A stretch of DNA of 64,000 nt from Alteromonadaceae bacterium M269 (GTDB lineage: Bacteria > Pseudomonadota > Gammaproteobacteria > Enterobacterales > Alteromonadaceae), in contig SMNZ01000002.1 in assembly GCA_004353515.1 (NCBI GenBank), positions 124,001 through 188,000 on the forward strand, in the 5' to 3' direction. The number at the start of each line of letters is the position of its first letter. Within the stretch, counting starts at the first letter, position 1. The translations under genes and the position numbers were made by a program. Below the pieces are notes generated by a model. The model ran no database searches. It was not told the origin of the DNA and was given only the letters and a program-made list of their open reading frames with translations. This document shows positions 1-8,735 of this stretch, in pieces.

Positions 1-11
1 TAAAGTCTTAC

Positions 12-485
12 ATGAATGAACTTGGGGTGTCGGACACTGAGTTACAGCAAAGTGGAGAAAAGTCGTTTGATTTAAGCTTACTATCTACAGCTAGTGGATT
101 TGGGCTTCCCGAATCTGAACATCATCACCATCATGCCCTTGATGAAGGAACTGCAGATATTGATGAGTTAGTGCAAACCCAAGGTTGGGCTAGGGTTTGT
201 AACGAAGGTGAAGGCTTTGTGTCCTATGGCTGGGTCTTTTCATCAACACGTACATTCGAATACCAAAAGATTATCAATACCTTATCGTACCTAGAAGTTG
301 AACGACTTAAGGCAGTGATAATAACTGACAAGGGGGTATTCGCGTTTAACTTTGCAGATGACATATTGTCTCATCAAGAGGTTGATGAGGCTCATGACTC
401 TAGGTTGGAGTTTATCGCCGCAGACGTTGATCTTGCTAAGGAATTAGCATCTCAGTTAGAGGCAGTGTTGTTAGGCAACGATTAG
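12..485 (+). CDS. Hypothetical protein, possibly truncated at its N-terminus
   Basis: This encodes an acidic, soluble protein of at least 157 residues that I do not recognise. It has no signal peptide and no membrane segment. A run of five histidines lies at about residues 37-41, followed by a mixed alpha/beta-looking region rich in acidic residues. The reading frame stays open to the left edge and no ribosome binding site can be seen before the ATG at 12. The true start may therefore lie outside the window, and this ATG may be internal. The gene precedes the spermidine synthase-like gene by about 100 bases on the same strand, but nothing shows that they share a function. Confidence 0.55.
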   Translation: MNELGVSDTELQQSGEKSFDLSLLSTASGFGLPESEHHHHHALDEGTADIDELVQTQGWARVCNEGEGFVSYGWVFSSTRTFEYQKIINTLSYLEVERLKAVIITDKGVFAFNFADDILSHQEVDEAHDSRLEFIAADVDLAKELASQLEAVLLGND

Positions 486-588
486 GTACGACTATCAAAT
501 ACTGAGTGCTCTGTTTACATTGAACCTGACATCAAGGTTAGTAAAATCACTCACTTCATCCACACTCTGATAAAAGCAAAGAATTTAA

Positions 589-3093
589 ATGCCAATATTT
601 AGACTGAGTTTTCTTTTTATCTTATTTTTCCTTTCTGGTGTTGCTGGTTTGCTCTATCAGGTTATGTGGATGAAAGAGTTAAGTTTGCTCTTTGGAAGCT
701 CGACGCAAAGTGCCGCAGTGACCACTGCGGCGTTTTTTCTAGGCTTAGGTTTTGGCGCTCACTTCATCGGACAATGGGTAAAATCCAGAGCACTAAAGAG
801 TGAGGGAAGCAGTCGGTTCTATCTAAGCTTTTATGCAGGGTTGGAAATTGCAATAGCGGCTAGTGCTTTGCTGTATTTTCTTATCTATCCTGCGTTTAAC
901 AGTATCTATACCAACCTCTTTGAATACTTGCAGCTACAGCCTGAGTTACTCTTATTGGTTAAGTTGATATTGGCCATTTTCTTGTTGTCTATTCCTGCCT
1001 TTTTTATGGGGGGAACTTTGCCGGTAATGGCTGAGCTTGTCGTTGATGTTCAATCTAAGTTTGCAGGTCGTGTCGCTGGTATTTATTTTATTAACACCTT
1101 AGGTGCGTGTGCAGGCGCTATCGCCGGAGGCTTCTGGTTACCAAGAGTATTTGGTTTTGATGTGACTTATATCATTGCTATTGCGATTTCAGTCTCCCTC
1201 GCATTACTGGCTTTTGGTTATGGGCGCTATTCCGCTCCGAATGACAATCTGAATCCAAAAAGTGGTTCGAAAGCAAAGCAAAAGCAAATCACAAAGACGA
1301 AACATTCAGTGAAAATGCCTAGAGTCGTATTGCTTATTGCTGCCTGGTCTGGCTTTGCGAGTTTAGCGTTGCAGGTTTTGTGGACACGTCTGTTTGCCCA
1401 GGTTTTACAAAACTCGACTTATACATATTCAGCGATACTGGCAGTCTTTCTATTTGCTCTGACACTAGGTGCATTGATAGCGCAAAGATTCGCTCAAAAG
1501 AAACAATCTGAGGGATTTCTAGCAACGATTTTATTGTTAAGTGGCTTATTGGTTGCCTTAACGCCTTCTTTGTATATGTCGCTTACTAACGACATGACCT
1601 ACATTGGCGGTAAAGTAGAGTTAGCTGGGTATATCTTCGAAGTTGTGGGCTTGATTGCTGCCGTTATTGGCCCCGCAGTTTTGGCCATGGGCATATGCCT
1701 ACCTTATTTGTATAAGCTGATAGAAAGTGATGTTGGCGATCATTATGCTCAGGTTGTTGGTCGGATCAATTCAATCAACACCTTGGCAGCCATAGTAGGG
1801 AGTTTACTTGCAGGCTTTGTGTTGTTCAGTTGGCTAGGCACTTGGCACGCCATTTACTCTATTGCACTTTGTTATATGCTTGCAGCCGTTTTGCTCATGT
1901 CAAAGCAGACCTTAAGTTCAAGAAACTGGGGACTGGTCGGTGCGACAGCCGTGCTGATTATTTTACTTAACCCTGGAAAGTTACCCGTTGTACCTGTTGA
2001 CCCGATTAAGAAAAAAGAACGCTTATTGGAAGTATGGGAAGGTAGTGCCGGAACTGTTGCTGTCGTTGAACGTGACGGCAACCTGAAAACTAAGCTCAAT
2101 AATTGGTATGCCTTAGGCGGTAGCAGTGCAAAGCAACTGGAGGCCATACAAACTCACTTACCCGTGAACCTCCATGGGCAAGCAAATTCGGTTTTCTACT
2201 TAGGGCTTGGAACCGGTATTACATCGGGGACTATCCTGAATTATCCCACTCAGAAAGTGGTTGTTGCAGAATTGATTAGTGAAGTTATTGCCGCTTCTGA
2301 GCGCTATTTCAAAGAGTATAATAACGGCTTGTTTGAGGATGAACGAGTCAAAGTCGTTAACGAAGACGGCCGCCATTATTTAAAAGCCACTAATGAAACT
2401 TTTGATCTGATTATCGCTGACTTGTTTATACCTTGGCGTTCAGGGGTTGGTGGTTTGTATGCGTTAGAGCATTACCAAGCCGCAAGACAAAAACTGACCG
2501 ATAGTGGGTACTACGTGCAGTGGTTACCTATGTATCAGATGAGTGAAGCCGAGTTTAGTGTTATAGCCAAAACAATGTTGCAGGCTTTTCCCATGGTAAC
2601 GGCTTGGCGAGGTGACTTTTTTGCAAGCAAGCCCGTTGTTGCTTTGATAGGGCATCAATCATCTAGTCTGTTAAAAGACCAAACACTATTTCGCCAAACT
2701 AACTTAAGAGCCCTTCAAAATTATAAACAAAGAGCCCAGGTGCCTCTCTTATCACACTACATAGGGCAGCTGAACGAAGAGCTCCCGTTTTTGCGTGATG
2801 CAGCGATTAACACAGATAACAATTCGGTGATTGAGTATCAAGCACCTGCATCGCATCGCGCTGAAAAGAATGGGCGTTTAGAGTGGTTAACTGGCGCTAG
2901 CTTACTTGAGGTTATGCGCCAAATTCGAGGTCCAGAAGATGCATATCTTGAAGATTTAACCGAGCTGGAAATACGCGCTATTTTTGCTGGCTATTTTTTA
3001 CATGCAGCGCAGATTGCCAGAGAGTTAGGAGACGAGCGCTCTCAAAAAAGTGCGAGAGCGCAGTTCGATAAGTTGATGGGTACTGGTCGTTAG
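589..3093 (+). CDS. Fused multi-pass membrane / spermidine synthase-like protein
   Basis: The first roughly 460 residues are multi-pass membrane segments of the kind found in fused MFS/spermidine synthase proteins. The C-terminal part (about residues 480-720) is a SpeE-like SAM-binding Rossmann fold. It has a glycine motif YLGLGTGITSG near residue 536, then DGRHYL, then FDLIIADLF. In true aminopropyltransferases the last motif ends in an acidic stretch followed by DP. Here it reads DLFIPW, so polyamine synthesis should not be assumed. A lysine/arginine-rich linker at about 220-245 splits the membrane part. The family is widespread but its substrate is mostly unknown. The gene stands alone and ends in a hairpin shared with the convergent desuccinylase-like gene. 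Confidence 0.85.
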   Translation: MPIFRLSFLFILFFLSGVAGLLYQVMWMKELSLLFGSSTQSAAVTTAAFFLGLGFGAHFIGQWVKSRALKSEGSSRFYLSFYAGLEIAIAASALLYFLIYPAFNSIYTNLFEYLQLQPELLLLVKLILAIFLLSIPAFFMGGTLPVMAELVVDVQSKFAGRVAGIYFINTLGACAGAIAGGFWLPRVFGFDVTYIIAIAISVSLALLAFGYGRYSAPNDNLNPKSGSKAKQKQITKTKHSVKMPRVVLLIAAWSGFASLALQVLWTRLFAQVLQNSTYTYSAILAVFLFALTLGALIAQRFAQKKQSEGFLATILLLSGLLVALTPSLYMSLTNDMTYIGGKVELAGYIFEVVGLIAAVIGPAVLAMGICLPYLYKLIESDVGDHYAQVVGRINSINTLAAIVGSLLAGFVLFSWLGTWHAIYSIALCYMLAAVLLMSKQTLSSRNWGLVGATAVLIILLNPGKLPVVPVDPIKKKERLLEVWEGSAGTVAVVERDGNLKTKLNNWYALGGSSAKQLEAIQTHLPVNLHGQANSVFYLGLGTGITSGTILNYPTQKVVVAELISEVIAASERYFKEYNNGLFEDERVKVVNEDGRHYLKATNETFDLIIADLFIPWRSGVGGLYALEHYQAARQKLTDSGYYVQWLPMYQMSEAEFSVIAKTMLQAFPMVTAWRGDFFASKPVVALIGHQSSSLLKDQTLFRQTNLRALQNYKQRAQVPLLSHYIGQLNEELPFLRDAAINTDNNSVIEYQAPASHRAEKNGRLEWLTGASLLEVMRQIRGPEDAYLEDLTELEIRAIFAGYFLHAAQIARELGDERSQKSARAQFDKLMGTGR

Positions 3094-3104
3094 TTGTTTT
3101 GTTT

Positions 3105-3132
3105 GAGTTGCAGTGCACATCTACTGCAACTC
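3105..3132. terminator. Bidirectional hairpin between convergent genes
   Basis: A perfect 10-bp inverted repeat, GAGTTGCAGT / ACTGCAACTC, with an 8-base loop lies in the 59-base gap between two converging genes. T-rich sequence lies on the left flank and a short A/T stretch on the right. It would serve as a terminator for both genes. Confidence 0.65.
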
Positions 3133-3152
3133 ATAACTAAAAGTTTGCTTCC

Positions 3153-4220
3153 CTAATTCTTGAGTGAGGCTATTGGTGTTGCAATAGTCATCACGCTTTC
3201 TCCTTCCTTAACAGGTGGTCCGGCTAAACCGTAGACTGCATAACCACTGTAAGGTGATTTGATAGTTTCTAAAGTATTGCCGAAGTAGTCTTTCAACGTG
3301 CCTAGTATCTCTCCTTTCTCGACAAAGCGACCTACTTTTTGTTTGGGAAACCACAAGCCTGAATGTTTTACTGGAACTGAGTTTGTGCCATCAAAGTATC
3401 GAGGTGATGATGCTTGAGCATTGTTTGTTTGAGCTTTGCTAATACCTAATGTTCTGAGTGTTGCTGTCAGTCCGTTCATCATTGCCTTAATATGTTCATC
3501 ATCAGTAGAACCGTGTTGCCCAATTTCAACTAAGATAGTGGGGATCTTGGCGGCTACGCCTTGTCTGTTTAGTGATCGTCTACGGTCAACTTGTTCCTGA
3601 GTGTTCATCTTGTATCTGATGATGTTGGGAAAGTTAAAGCTCTCAGCCACAGCAAGTGCTTGCTCATAATTGCTCGAAAGAGGACCGCCGTATACGCCGA
3701 CAAAAGGCGCTAACCATTCAGCTCCATCACCGCTATGTAGGTCGATTAAAAAGTCTGCCTTTGCAACAACCTGTTGTGAAACGGCCCATGCAATACGCTC
3801 CGTTTGTGTACCCTTAGCTTTCCCTGGGAAACTACGGTTTAAGTTCTTTCTGTCGAAGGGGTTTACATAGATAGATCGGTTTTCGAACGCAGGTACATGT
3901 GCGGCTCTAACGACTATGACAGTGCCGCTAAGTGCTTCTGGTTTGAGTTGAGCAATCCATCTCTCTACGGCTAGAACGGAAGTGTATTCATAACCATGAA
4001 CACCAGCAACAGCCGCTAAGATAGGACCTTCTTGTGAGCCGTTGATAATACTCACCGGGATAAAGGTGGCTGGATCCTCCAGGCCTTTTTCGATAGGTAA
4101 GCGGATATCTGATCGGCTATTGGGTTGAACAATGTGCCCATCAATAACAAATGGATTGTTAACTTCTGCCCAGCACATACCTGATAGCAAGGTGCCAATT
4201 AGCACTAGCCATAACTTCAT
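3153..4220 (-). CDS. Periplasmic succinylglutamate desuccinylase/aspartoacylase-family (M14-type) enzyme
   Basis: This is a 355-residue secreted member of the AstE/ASPA branch of zinc carboxypeptidase-like hydrolases. It starts with a signal peptide (about residues 1-18). Zinc ligands are visible as GVHGYE (His75, Glu78) and DLHSG (His162). The RKNLNRSFPG motif lies at about 125-133 and a likely catalytic Glu232 sits in VEIGQHG. The C-terminal 90 residues look like the biotinyl-lipoyl-like beta domain common in this family. A strong GGGAG ribosome site lies 8 bases before the ATG. The gene faces an ABC exporter operon, and a Zur-like box sits 73 bases upstream. The substrate is unknown; processing of a small acylated or peptide-like compound in the periplasm is an inference. 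Confidence 0.85.
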   Translation of the reverse strand: MKLWLVLIGTLLSGMCWAEVNNPFVIDGHIVQPNSRSDIRLPIEKGLEDPATFIPVSIINGSQEGPILAAVAGVHGYEYTSVLAVERWIAQLKPEALSGTVIVVRAAHVPAFENRSIYVNPFDRKNLNRSFPGKAKGTQTERIAWAVSQQVVAKADFLIDLHSGDGAEWLAPFVGVYGGPLSSNYEQALAVAESFNFPNIIRYKMNTQEQVDRRRSLNRQGVAAKIPTILVEIGQHGSTDDEHIKAMMNGLTATLRTLGISKAQTNNAQASSPRYFDGTNSVPVKHSGLWFPKQKVGRFVEKGEILGTLKDYFGNTLETIKSPYSGYAVYGLAGPPVKEGESVMTIATPIASLKN

Positions 4221-4292
4221 TGATTTGACTCCCTTATTTTACAAATAACCCAATTTTTCTGCGTTTATTTGGGCATCTAAATTGTTTGTTTG

Positions 4293-4307
4293 TGATATGT
4301 TATAACA
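4293..4307. promoter_or_regulatory. Putative Zur box between M14 enzyme and ABC exporter
   Basis: TGATATGTTATAACA matches 12 of 14 defined positions of the gammaproteobacterial Zur core TGTTATANTATAACA. It overlaps a perfect palindrome TATGTTATAACATA. It lies 73 bases from the desuccinylase-like start and 65 bases from the ABC ATPase start, so it could repress both divergent units. Zur binding is inferred from the motif only. Confidence 0.55.
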
Positions 4308-4371
4308 TAGCTATCAGTGTTAAAATTAAATATTACTAATATTATAAAGAAAGCAGTTTACAGGATTATTG

Positions 4372-5091
4372 ATGCGAGAAGAAATGGTTGTCGCTTCTTC
4401 ATTGAGTGTGACTTTTGAACAGCACAAGGTACTCGATGGGGTTAGTTTTAAGGTGGGTGAAGGGGAGGTATTTGCTCTTCTTGGTGGCAATGGAGCCGGT
4501 AAATCAACAGCATTAAAGAGCTTTTTAGGTACAGTGACTCCATCTGGTGGTTCTGCATCTGTTATGGGCTTGTCTGTTGCATCTCAAATCGACGTGATTC
4601 GTCAAAAAGTCGCATACTTACCCGAATCCGTTATGTTGTATGGGCATCTTACCGGTGTTGAAAACATTGAGTATTTTCTCTCGCTTGCCGGAATTACAAG
4701 TGCTAAAGATAAGATCGAGAGTGCACTCAAGCGAGTAGCGCTGCAACAAGATGCCTGGTATCGCTCTTTATCTAACTATTCAAAAGGGATGCGTCAGAAG
4801 ACCGCTATTGCACTTGCGTTGTTGCGAGAAGCGCCAGTGTTGTTTTTAGATGAGCCGACATCAGGGCTTGATCCCAGTGCTATTGATGAGTTTAACCAGT
4901 TGATTACAACCTTAGCGAGTGAAGGCTCGACTATTTTTATGGTTTCTCATGACGTGTATGGCGCCTGTCAAATTGCACACCGAATTGGACTACTCGACAA
5001 GGGAAAAATAGTCGGAATGTTCGAGCGCGAAGGCGATAATCCCATTGATACTGAAGCTGTACACGCCTCATTCTCAAAGAGGAATGGGTAA
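4372..5091 (+). CDS. ABC transporter ATP-binding protein (NosF/CcmA-like)
   Basis: The nucleotide-binding subunit of an ABC-2 type exporter. Walker A is GGNGAGKST at about residue 38, the signature is NYSKGMRQK, and Walker B is VLFLDEPTSGLD followed by the H-loop VSHD. The ATG at 4372 is preferred over a TTG one codon upstream because AGGA sits 6 bases before it. The stop codon overlaps the next start by one base, and two permease genes follow, giving a complete exporter. The cargo is not known from sequence. The shared divergent promoter region with the M14 enzyme and its Zur-like box point to zinc-starvation expression, which is an inference. Confidence 0.92.
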   Translation: MREEMVVASSLSVTFEQHKVLDGVSFKVGEGEVFALLGGNGAGKSTALKSFLGTVTPSGGSASVMGLSVASQIDVIRQKVAYLPESVMLYGHLTGVENIEYFLSLAGITSAKDKIESALKRVALQQDAWYRSLSNYSKGMRQKTAIALALLREAPVLFLDEPTSGLDPSAIDEFNQLITTLASEGSTIFMVSHDVYGACQIAHRIGLLDKGKIVGMFEREGDNPIDTEAVHASFSKRNG

Positions 5092-6527
5092 TGAGCGTCA
5101 TCAAGCAAATTATGTGGGATGAATGGCGTTATTGGCAGCGAACCAGACTAGCTATCACTGTGATTATTACAGGTGTCGTATTAATCGTTGCGTCTGTCAT
5201 TGTTAATGCTATCGGTATTCAACATGCCAAGCATGAGAGAGAACATCTCCAGCATGCAGCTGAGTCGCGGTTCGCTGAACAGCCCGATAGGCATCCTCAC
5301 CGCATGGTTCATTACGGACATTACGTTTTTCGAACACCATCACCGTTGAGTATCATTGAACCCGGAGTTGATTCTTTTACGGGCACGTCGATTTTTTTGG
5401 AAGGCCACCGTCAGAATACGGCAATGTTTGCCGATCAGAGACAATCAAGCGGCTTAACGCGTTTCAGTAGTCTTGCTCCGAGTTTCTTAGTACAAGTTTT
5501 AGCGCCTCTTTTCATTGTACTGGTTGGTTACGCGAGTATCACTCGGGAAAAAGAAGCAGGAACGCTGAACATCATGATGACTCAAGGCGTGAGTAAGCGG
5601 CACGTACTAACAGGTAAGTTGTTTGCGTTGCTAGGAGCCGGATTGCTACTACTTTTACCCATGATTCTAGCCAGCCTTTGGGCCAGCTTTAGGGGCGAAT
5701 CTAGCTTAGTAACAGGCAGCTATATTGTGGGCTACTTGCTTTACATACTGGTTTGGAGTGGTGTGGTCCTGGGTGTATCTGCACTGAGTCACAAGAGCAG
5801 TGCGAGCTTTGCAGGACTGATCGGCCTTTGGGTTGTTCTTTGTATTTTAGTTCCTCGTATTGGAAGCTCCACCGCTGCAGCACTTGAGCCATCTCCTGGA
5901 AAGCTAGAGGCCGATTTTGCGGTGCTTGAAGAATTGAGAAAGCTTGGTGATGGGCATAATGCCTCAGATCCCGCTTTTGAACAGTTGAAATCTAATCTGT
6001 TGGCTCAGTACGGCGTAGAAACGGTCGAAGAGTTACCTATTAACTTCAGAGGAACTGTCGCACAGTATTCAGAAAAGAAACTGACCGATGTACTCAATGA
6101 TTTTGCCGAAATACGCATGCAAGAGGAGCTTTCTCAGGCGCAGATAGCGAGGCATTTCGGGTGGTTGTCGCCTGCAGTTGCTATCCGTTCGTTTTCCATG
6201 ATTGTTGCTGGGACTAGCTTAGAGACACATCATAGGTTCTTAAGAGAAGCCGAAACGTTGAGGTTCGAATTCGTGCAGTCTCTTAACAAAGTTCACCAAG
6301 ACAAACTTGATTATCAAGTGGATATGAATCGTTCAAAAAGCGCTGAGACATCTAAAGCTGCGCGTGTTGATGCGAGTAACTGGTCTGTTCTATCTTCATT
6401 TTCTTTTGTTCCAGAAGCTGGTGGAGTGAGGCTGGTTCAAGGGGGAACTTATGGCGTGCAGTTACTGTTTTGGTTTGGCGTTGTTGTGTTATTCCTGAAC
6501 CTCGCAATGAGGAGGATGAGTGAATGA
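5091..6527 (+). CDS. ABC-2 type permease, DUF3526-like (first subunit)
   Basis: A 478-residue membrane subunit. One helix lies at the N-terminus (about 22-45), followed by a large periplasmic region of about 100 residues. A cluster of five helices lies at about 145-265. A second long soluble segment with helical charged sequence comes next, and a last helix sits at 450-470. The motif SITREKEAGTLN after the second helix is typical of NosY/ABC-2 permeases with extracytoplasmic inserts. Its start overlaps the ATPase stop by one base and its stop overlaps the next start by four, so translation of the three genes is coupled. The transported compound is unknown. Confidence 0.85.
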   Translation: MSVIKQIMWDEWRYWQRTRLAITVIITGVVLIVASVIVNAIGIQHAKHEREHLQHAAESRFAEQPDRHPHRMVHYGHYVFRTPSPLSIIEPGVDSFTGTSIFLEGHRQNTAMFADQRQSSGLTRFSSLAPSFLVQVLAPLFIVLVGYASITREKEAGTLNIMMTQGVSKRHVLTGKLFALLGAGLLLLLPMILASLWASFRGESSLVTGSYIVGYLLYILVWSGVVLGVSALSHKSSASFAGLIGLWVVLCILVPRIGSSTAAALEPSPGKLEADFAVLEELRKLGDGHNASDPAFEQLKSNLLAQYGVETVEELPINFRGTVAQYSEKKLTDVLNDFAEIRMQEELSQAQIARHFGWLSPAVAIRSFSMIVAGTSLETHHRFLREAETLRFEFVQSLNKVHQDKLDYQVDMNRSKSAETSKAARVDASNWSVLSSFSFVPEAGGVRLVQGGTYGVQLLFWFGVVVLFLNLAMRRMSE

Positions 6528-7816
6528 TTTCCTTTTCAGATTTAAAGAGAGAAGCTGCTTTTTTATCAAAGCAACGCTATGTCGTTTTTTTCCTATTGGT
6601 GGCGTTGGCTCTATCTATTTTTTCCGTGTGGTCTGGTGTCGCGGAGACACGAGCGCAAATTGATACTATTGAACGTTTACTTGAAAAAGATGCGATTGAC
6701 CGTGAGGACGCATTATCAAAACAATCTGATTATGGCAGTGCTGCTTATTATAGCTTCCACTTAACCTATTCAGAGCCTTCTCCAATGGCTTTTGCAGCTA
6801 TGGGACAGCGCGATATTTATCCTTGGAAACATCGGGTTAGGATGCTGGCGATTGAAGGTCAGATATACGAAACAGATGCAGATAATCCTGAATTATCTTT
6901 CCTCGGGCGTTTTGACTTCGCTTTCCTGATCAGTGTGTTACTGCCGCTATTTGTGATCTTGTTACTTCACGACCTGCGCTCGAGTGAACGTGAAGCAGGA
7001 CGTTTCGATTTACTGATAGTGACGGCTAAAGAAGAAAAGCAACTTTGGCTATCCAGAGCTTTAACGATGAGCCTAGCGCTGGCTTTAGTTTTGTTGATCC
7101 CATTTTTAATTGGAGTATTGGTCACCGGTGCAAGTGCGACAGAAATTGGGTTGATGCTTTTGGTCGTGCTTGGTCACCTCGGTCTATGGACGATCATAAC
7201 GTTGTTTATTGGCAACCCTAAACGCTCATCAAGCCAAAGCTCCGCTCGAATAGCTTCAAGACTATTAGCGGTTTGGCTGTTGTTTACTGTGCTTATCCCG
7301 GTCGGCAGCGATACTGTCATTAATGAGCTTGTAGAAAGTCCAAGTGGCGGTGAAATCGTACTGACGCAAAGAGAAGCCGTGAATGATGCGTGGGATGTTC
7401 CATTTTCTGAAACCTGGAGGGCGTTTTTGGCAACCCACCCTGAGTGGGAGTCTAAAACCTCAATGAACAGCCAGTTTGAATGGAAATGGTATTACGCCTT
7501 TCAACAAGTGGGTGATCAGAAAGCGGCCGAGCTGTCTCATGGCTATCGTGAAGCAACTCAACAAAAAGATACTGTAGCGAGTATTGTTGCATTATTCTCA
7601 CCACCAATGCTGACGCAGAGATTGATGTCTTCAATTGCAGGTACAAATATCTCCTCATCTTTAGCCTATGAACAAAGGGTGAGGGATTATCATGCGTCGC
7701 TAAGATCCTTCTATTATCCGTTGTTATTCAACGACGGGGAATTTAGCCATCAGGCCTTATCTGGTATGCCAATATTTGGTGAATCACAGGCTAATGAAGC
7801 TGAGTCATCTGATTAG
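6524..7816 (+). CDS. ABC-2 type permease, DUF3526-like (second subunit)
   Basis: A 430-residue partner of the preceding permease with the same plan: a helix at about 19-39, a periplasmic loop, a helix cluster from about 130 to 265, then a long soluble segment. The motif LRSSEREAGRFDLL matches the REKEAGT region of its neighbour, showing that the two are diverged copies and probably form a heterodimer. The ATGA overlap with the upstream gene suggests coupled translation. Unlike the upstream copy it seems to lack a clear last C-terminal helix. The operon ends in a long hairpin at 7828-7874. Confidence 0.83.
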   Translation: MISFSDLKREAAFLSKQRYVVFFLLVALALSIFSVWSGVAETRAQIDTIERLLEKDAIDREDALSKQSDYGSAAYYSFHLTYSEPSPMAFAAMGQRDIYPWKHRVRMLAIEGQIYETDADNPELSFLGRFDFAFLISVLLPLFVILLLHDLRSSEREAGRFDLLIVTAKEEKQLWLSRALTMSLALALVLLIPFLIGVLVTGASATEIGLMLLVVLGHLGLWTIITLFIGNPKRSSSQSSARIASRLLAVWLLFTVLIPVGSDTVINELVESPSGGEIVLTQREAVNDAWDVPFSETWRAFLATHPEWESKTSMNSQFEWKWYYAFQQVGDQKAAELSHGYREATQQKDTVASIVALFSPPMLTQRLMSSIAGTNISSSLAYEQRVRDYHASLRSFYYPLLFNDGEFSHQALSGMPIFGESQANEAESSD

Positions 7817-7827
7817 GTTGTTTAACT

Positions 7828-7874
7828 TTGCTGCGAGGTAGGTATCTCTTGAGATATGACTACTTCGCTAGCAA
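7828..7874. terminator. Long imperfect hairpin between convergent genes
   Basis: TTGCT-GCGA-GTAG-ATCTC on the left pairs with GAGAT-CTAC-TCGC-AGCAA on the right, with a few bulges. It fills the 78-base gap between the exporter operon and the convergent SDR gene, and fits a two-way terminator. Confidence 0.5.
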
Positions 7875-7894
7875 TGATACCTTTTCTGAAAATT

Positions 7895-8722
7895 CTAACT
7901 TCCTGTTCGGCGTCTATTCATCAGTCTTTCAACGACAGACCAGTATTTCACTGGCATTAGGCGTTCTAAAATCGACAGGAATATCGCGTCTGAGCCCACT
8001 ATGACGCGTTTACGATCTGAGGTAATAGCATCAATAATGGTGATTGCAGCCTGACTAGGAGGCATTCGAAGCAATCGATTCATTTCACGTTTGCCTTTTT
8101 CAACTTCTTCTTGAGGTGTATCAGCGGGAACTTTTGCATTGGTGGCTATCGATGTTGCTATTCCGCCAGGATGCACCACTAATACGCCTACATTGGTTTC
8201 TGCTAGTTCATGGCAAAGTGCGTTACTAAAACCTCTGACCGCAAACTTGCTCGCGCAGTAAGCCGATTGTCCCGGTGGCGATATAATCCCATAGAGGCTA
8301 GAAATATTAACGATTTTGGCTTTTTCTCCATGCGCTTTCAGAATAGGTAAAAATGCTCTAGTCAGGTCAACGACAGCGTGGAAGTTAATGCGCATAAGCC
8401 AATCAAAGTCTTCGCTTGAGACTTCTTCAAAAGTGCCTCCTAAGGCAACGCCAGCGTTGTTTATCAACATATGAACACGATCATGTTCTTTCATGACCTC
8501 TTGACGCAGCTCGTTGGTAGCGTCTCTATCTGATAAATCAACAACATGAGTGCTGATGGTATTATTAATTGTTTTAAGGTGCTCTCTTGCCTCGACCAAG
8601 CCTTTTTCATCTCGGTCGATTAAGGCGAGATGGCAGCCTTCTTTCACGAGTTGTTCTGCTAAAGCTCGACCGATGCCGCTGGCGGCACCTGTAAGCACAA
8701 CGGTTTTATTGTTGAGCTTCAT
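7895..8722 (-). CDS. Short-chain dehydrogenase/reductase (SDR)
   Basis: A 275-residue classical SDR. It shows the NAD(P)-binding motif TGAASGIG near the N-terminus, NNAG, a serine in VNISS, and the catalytic YCASK. The frame is open further upstream into the neighbouring monooxygenase gene. The start at 8722 is chosen because AGAGGT lies 8 bases before it and the protein then begins as the family does. It lies 13 bases after the monooxygenase gene, so the two are co-transcribed. Such SDR/Baeyer-Villiger pairs usually interconvert alcohols and ketones and then oxidise the ketone to an ester. The substrate here is unknown. Confidence 0.9.
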   Translation of the reverse strand: MKLNNKTVVLTGAASGIGRALAEQLVKEGCHLALIDRDEKGLVEAREHLKTINNTISTHVVDLSDRDATNELRQEVMKEHDRVHMLINNAGVALGGTFEEVSSEDFDWLMRINFHAVVDLTRAFLPILKAHGEKAKIVNISSLYGIISPPGQSAYCASKFAVRGFSNALCHELAETNVGVLVVHPGGIATSIATNAKVPADTPQEEVEKGKREMNRLLRMPPSQAAITIIDAITSDRKRVIVGSDAIFLSILERLMPVKYWSVVERLMNRRRTGS

Positions 8723-8735
8723 TCTTTTATTACCT

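Noticed and set aside
120-134. Five consecutive histidine codons resembling a His tag in the first protein.
   Set aside because: They lie inside the protein within an acidic region with mixed CAT/CAC codons and natural context, so a natural His stretch is likelier than vector sequence.
589-5091. A metallophore biosynthesis and export cluster (spermidine synthase-like enzyme, M14 enzyme, exporter).
   Set aside because: The first gene is convergent with its own terminator, no nicotianamine-like synthase or TonB receptor is present, and only the divergent units share the Zur-like box.
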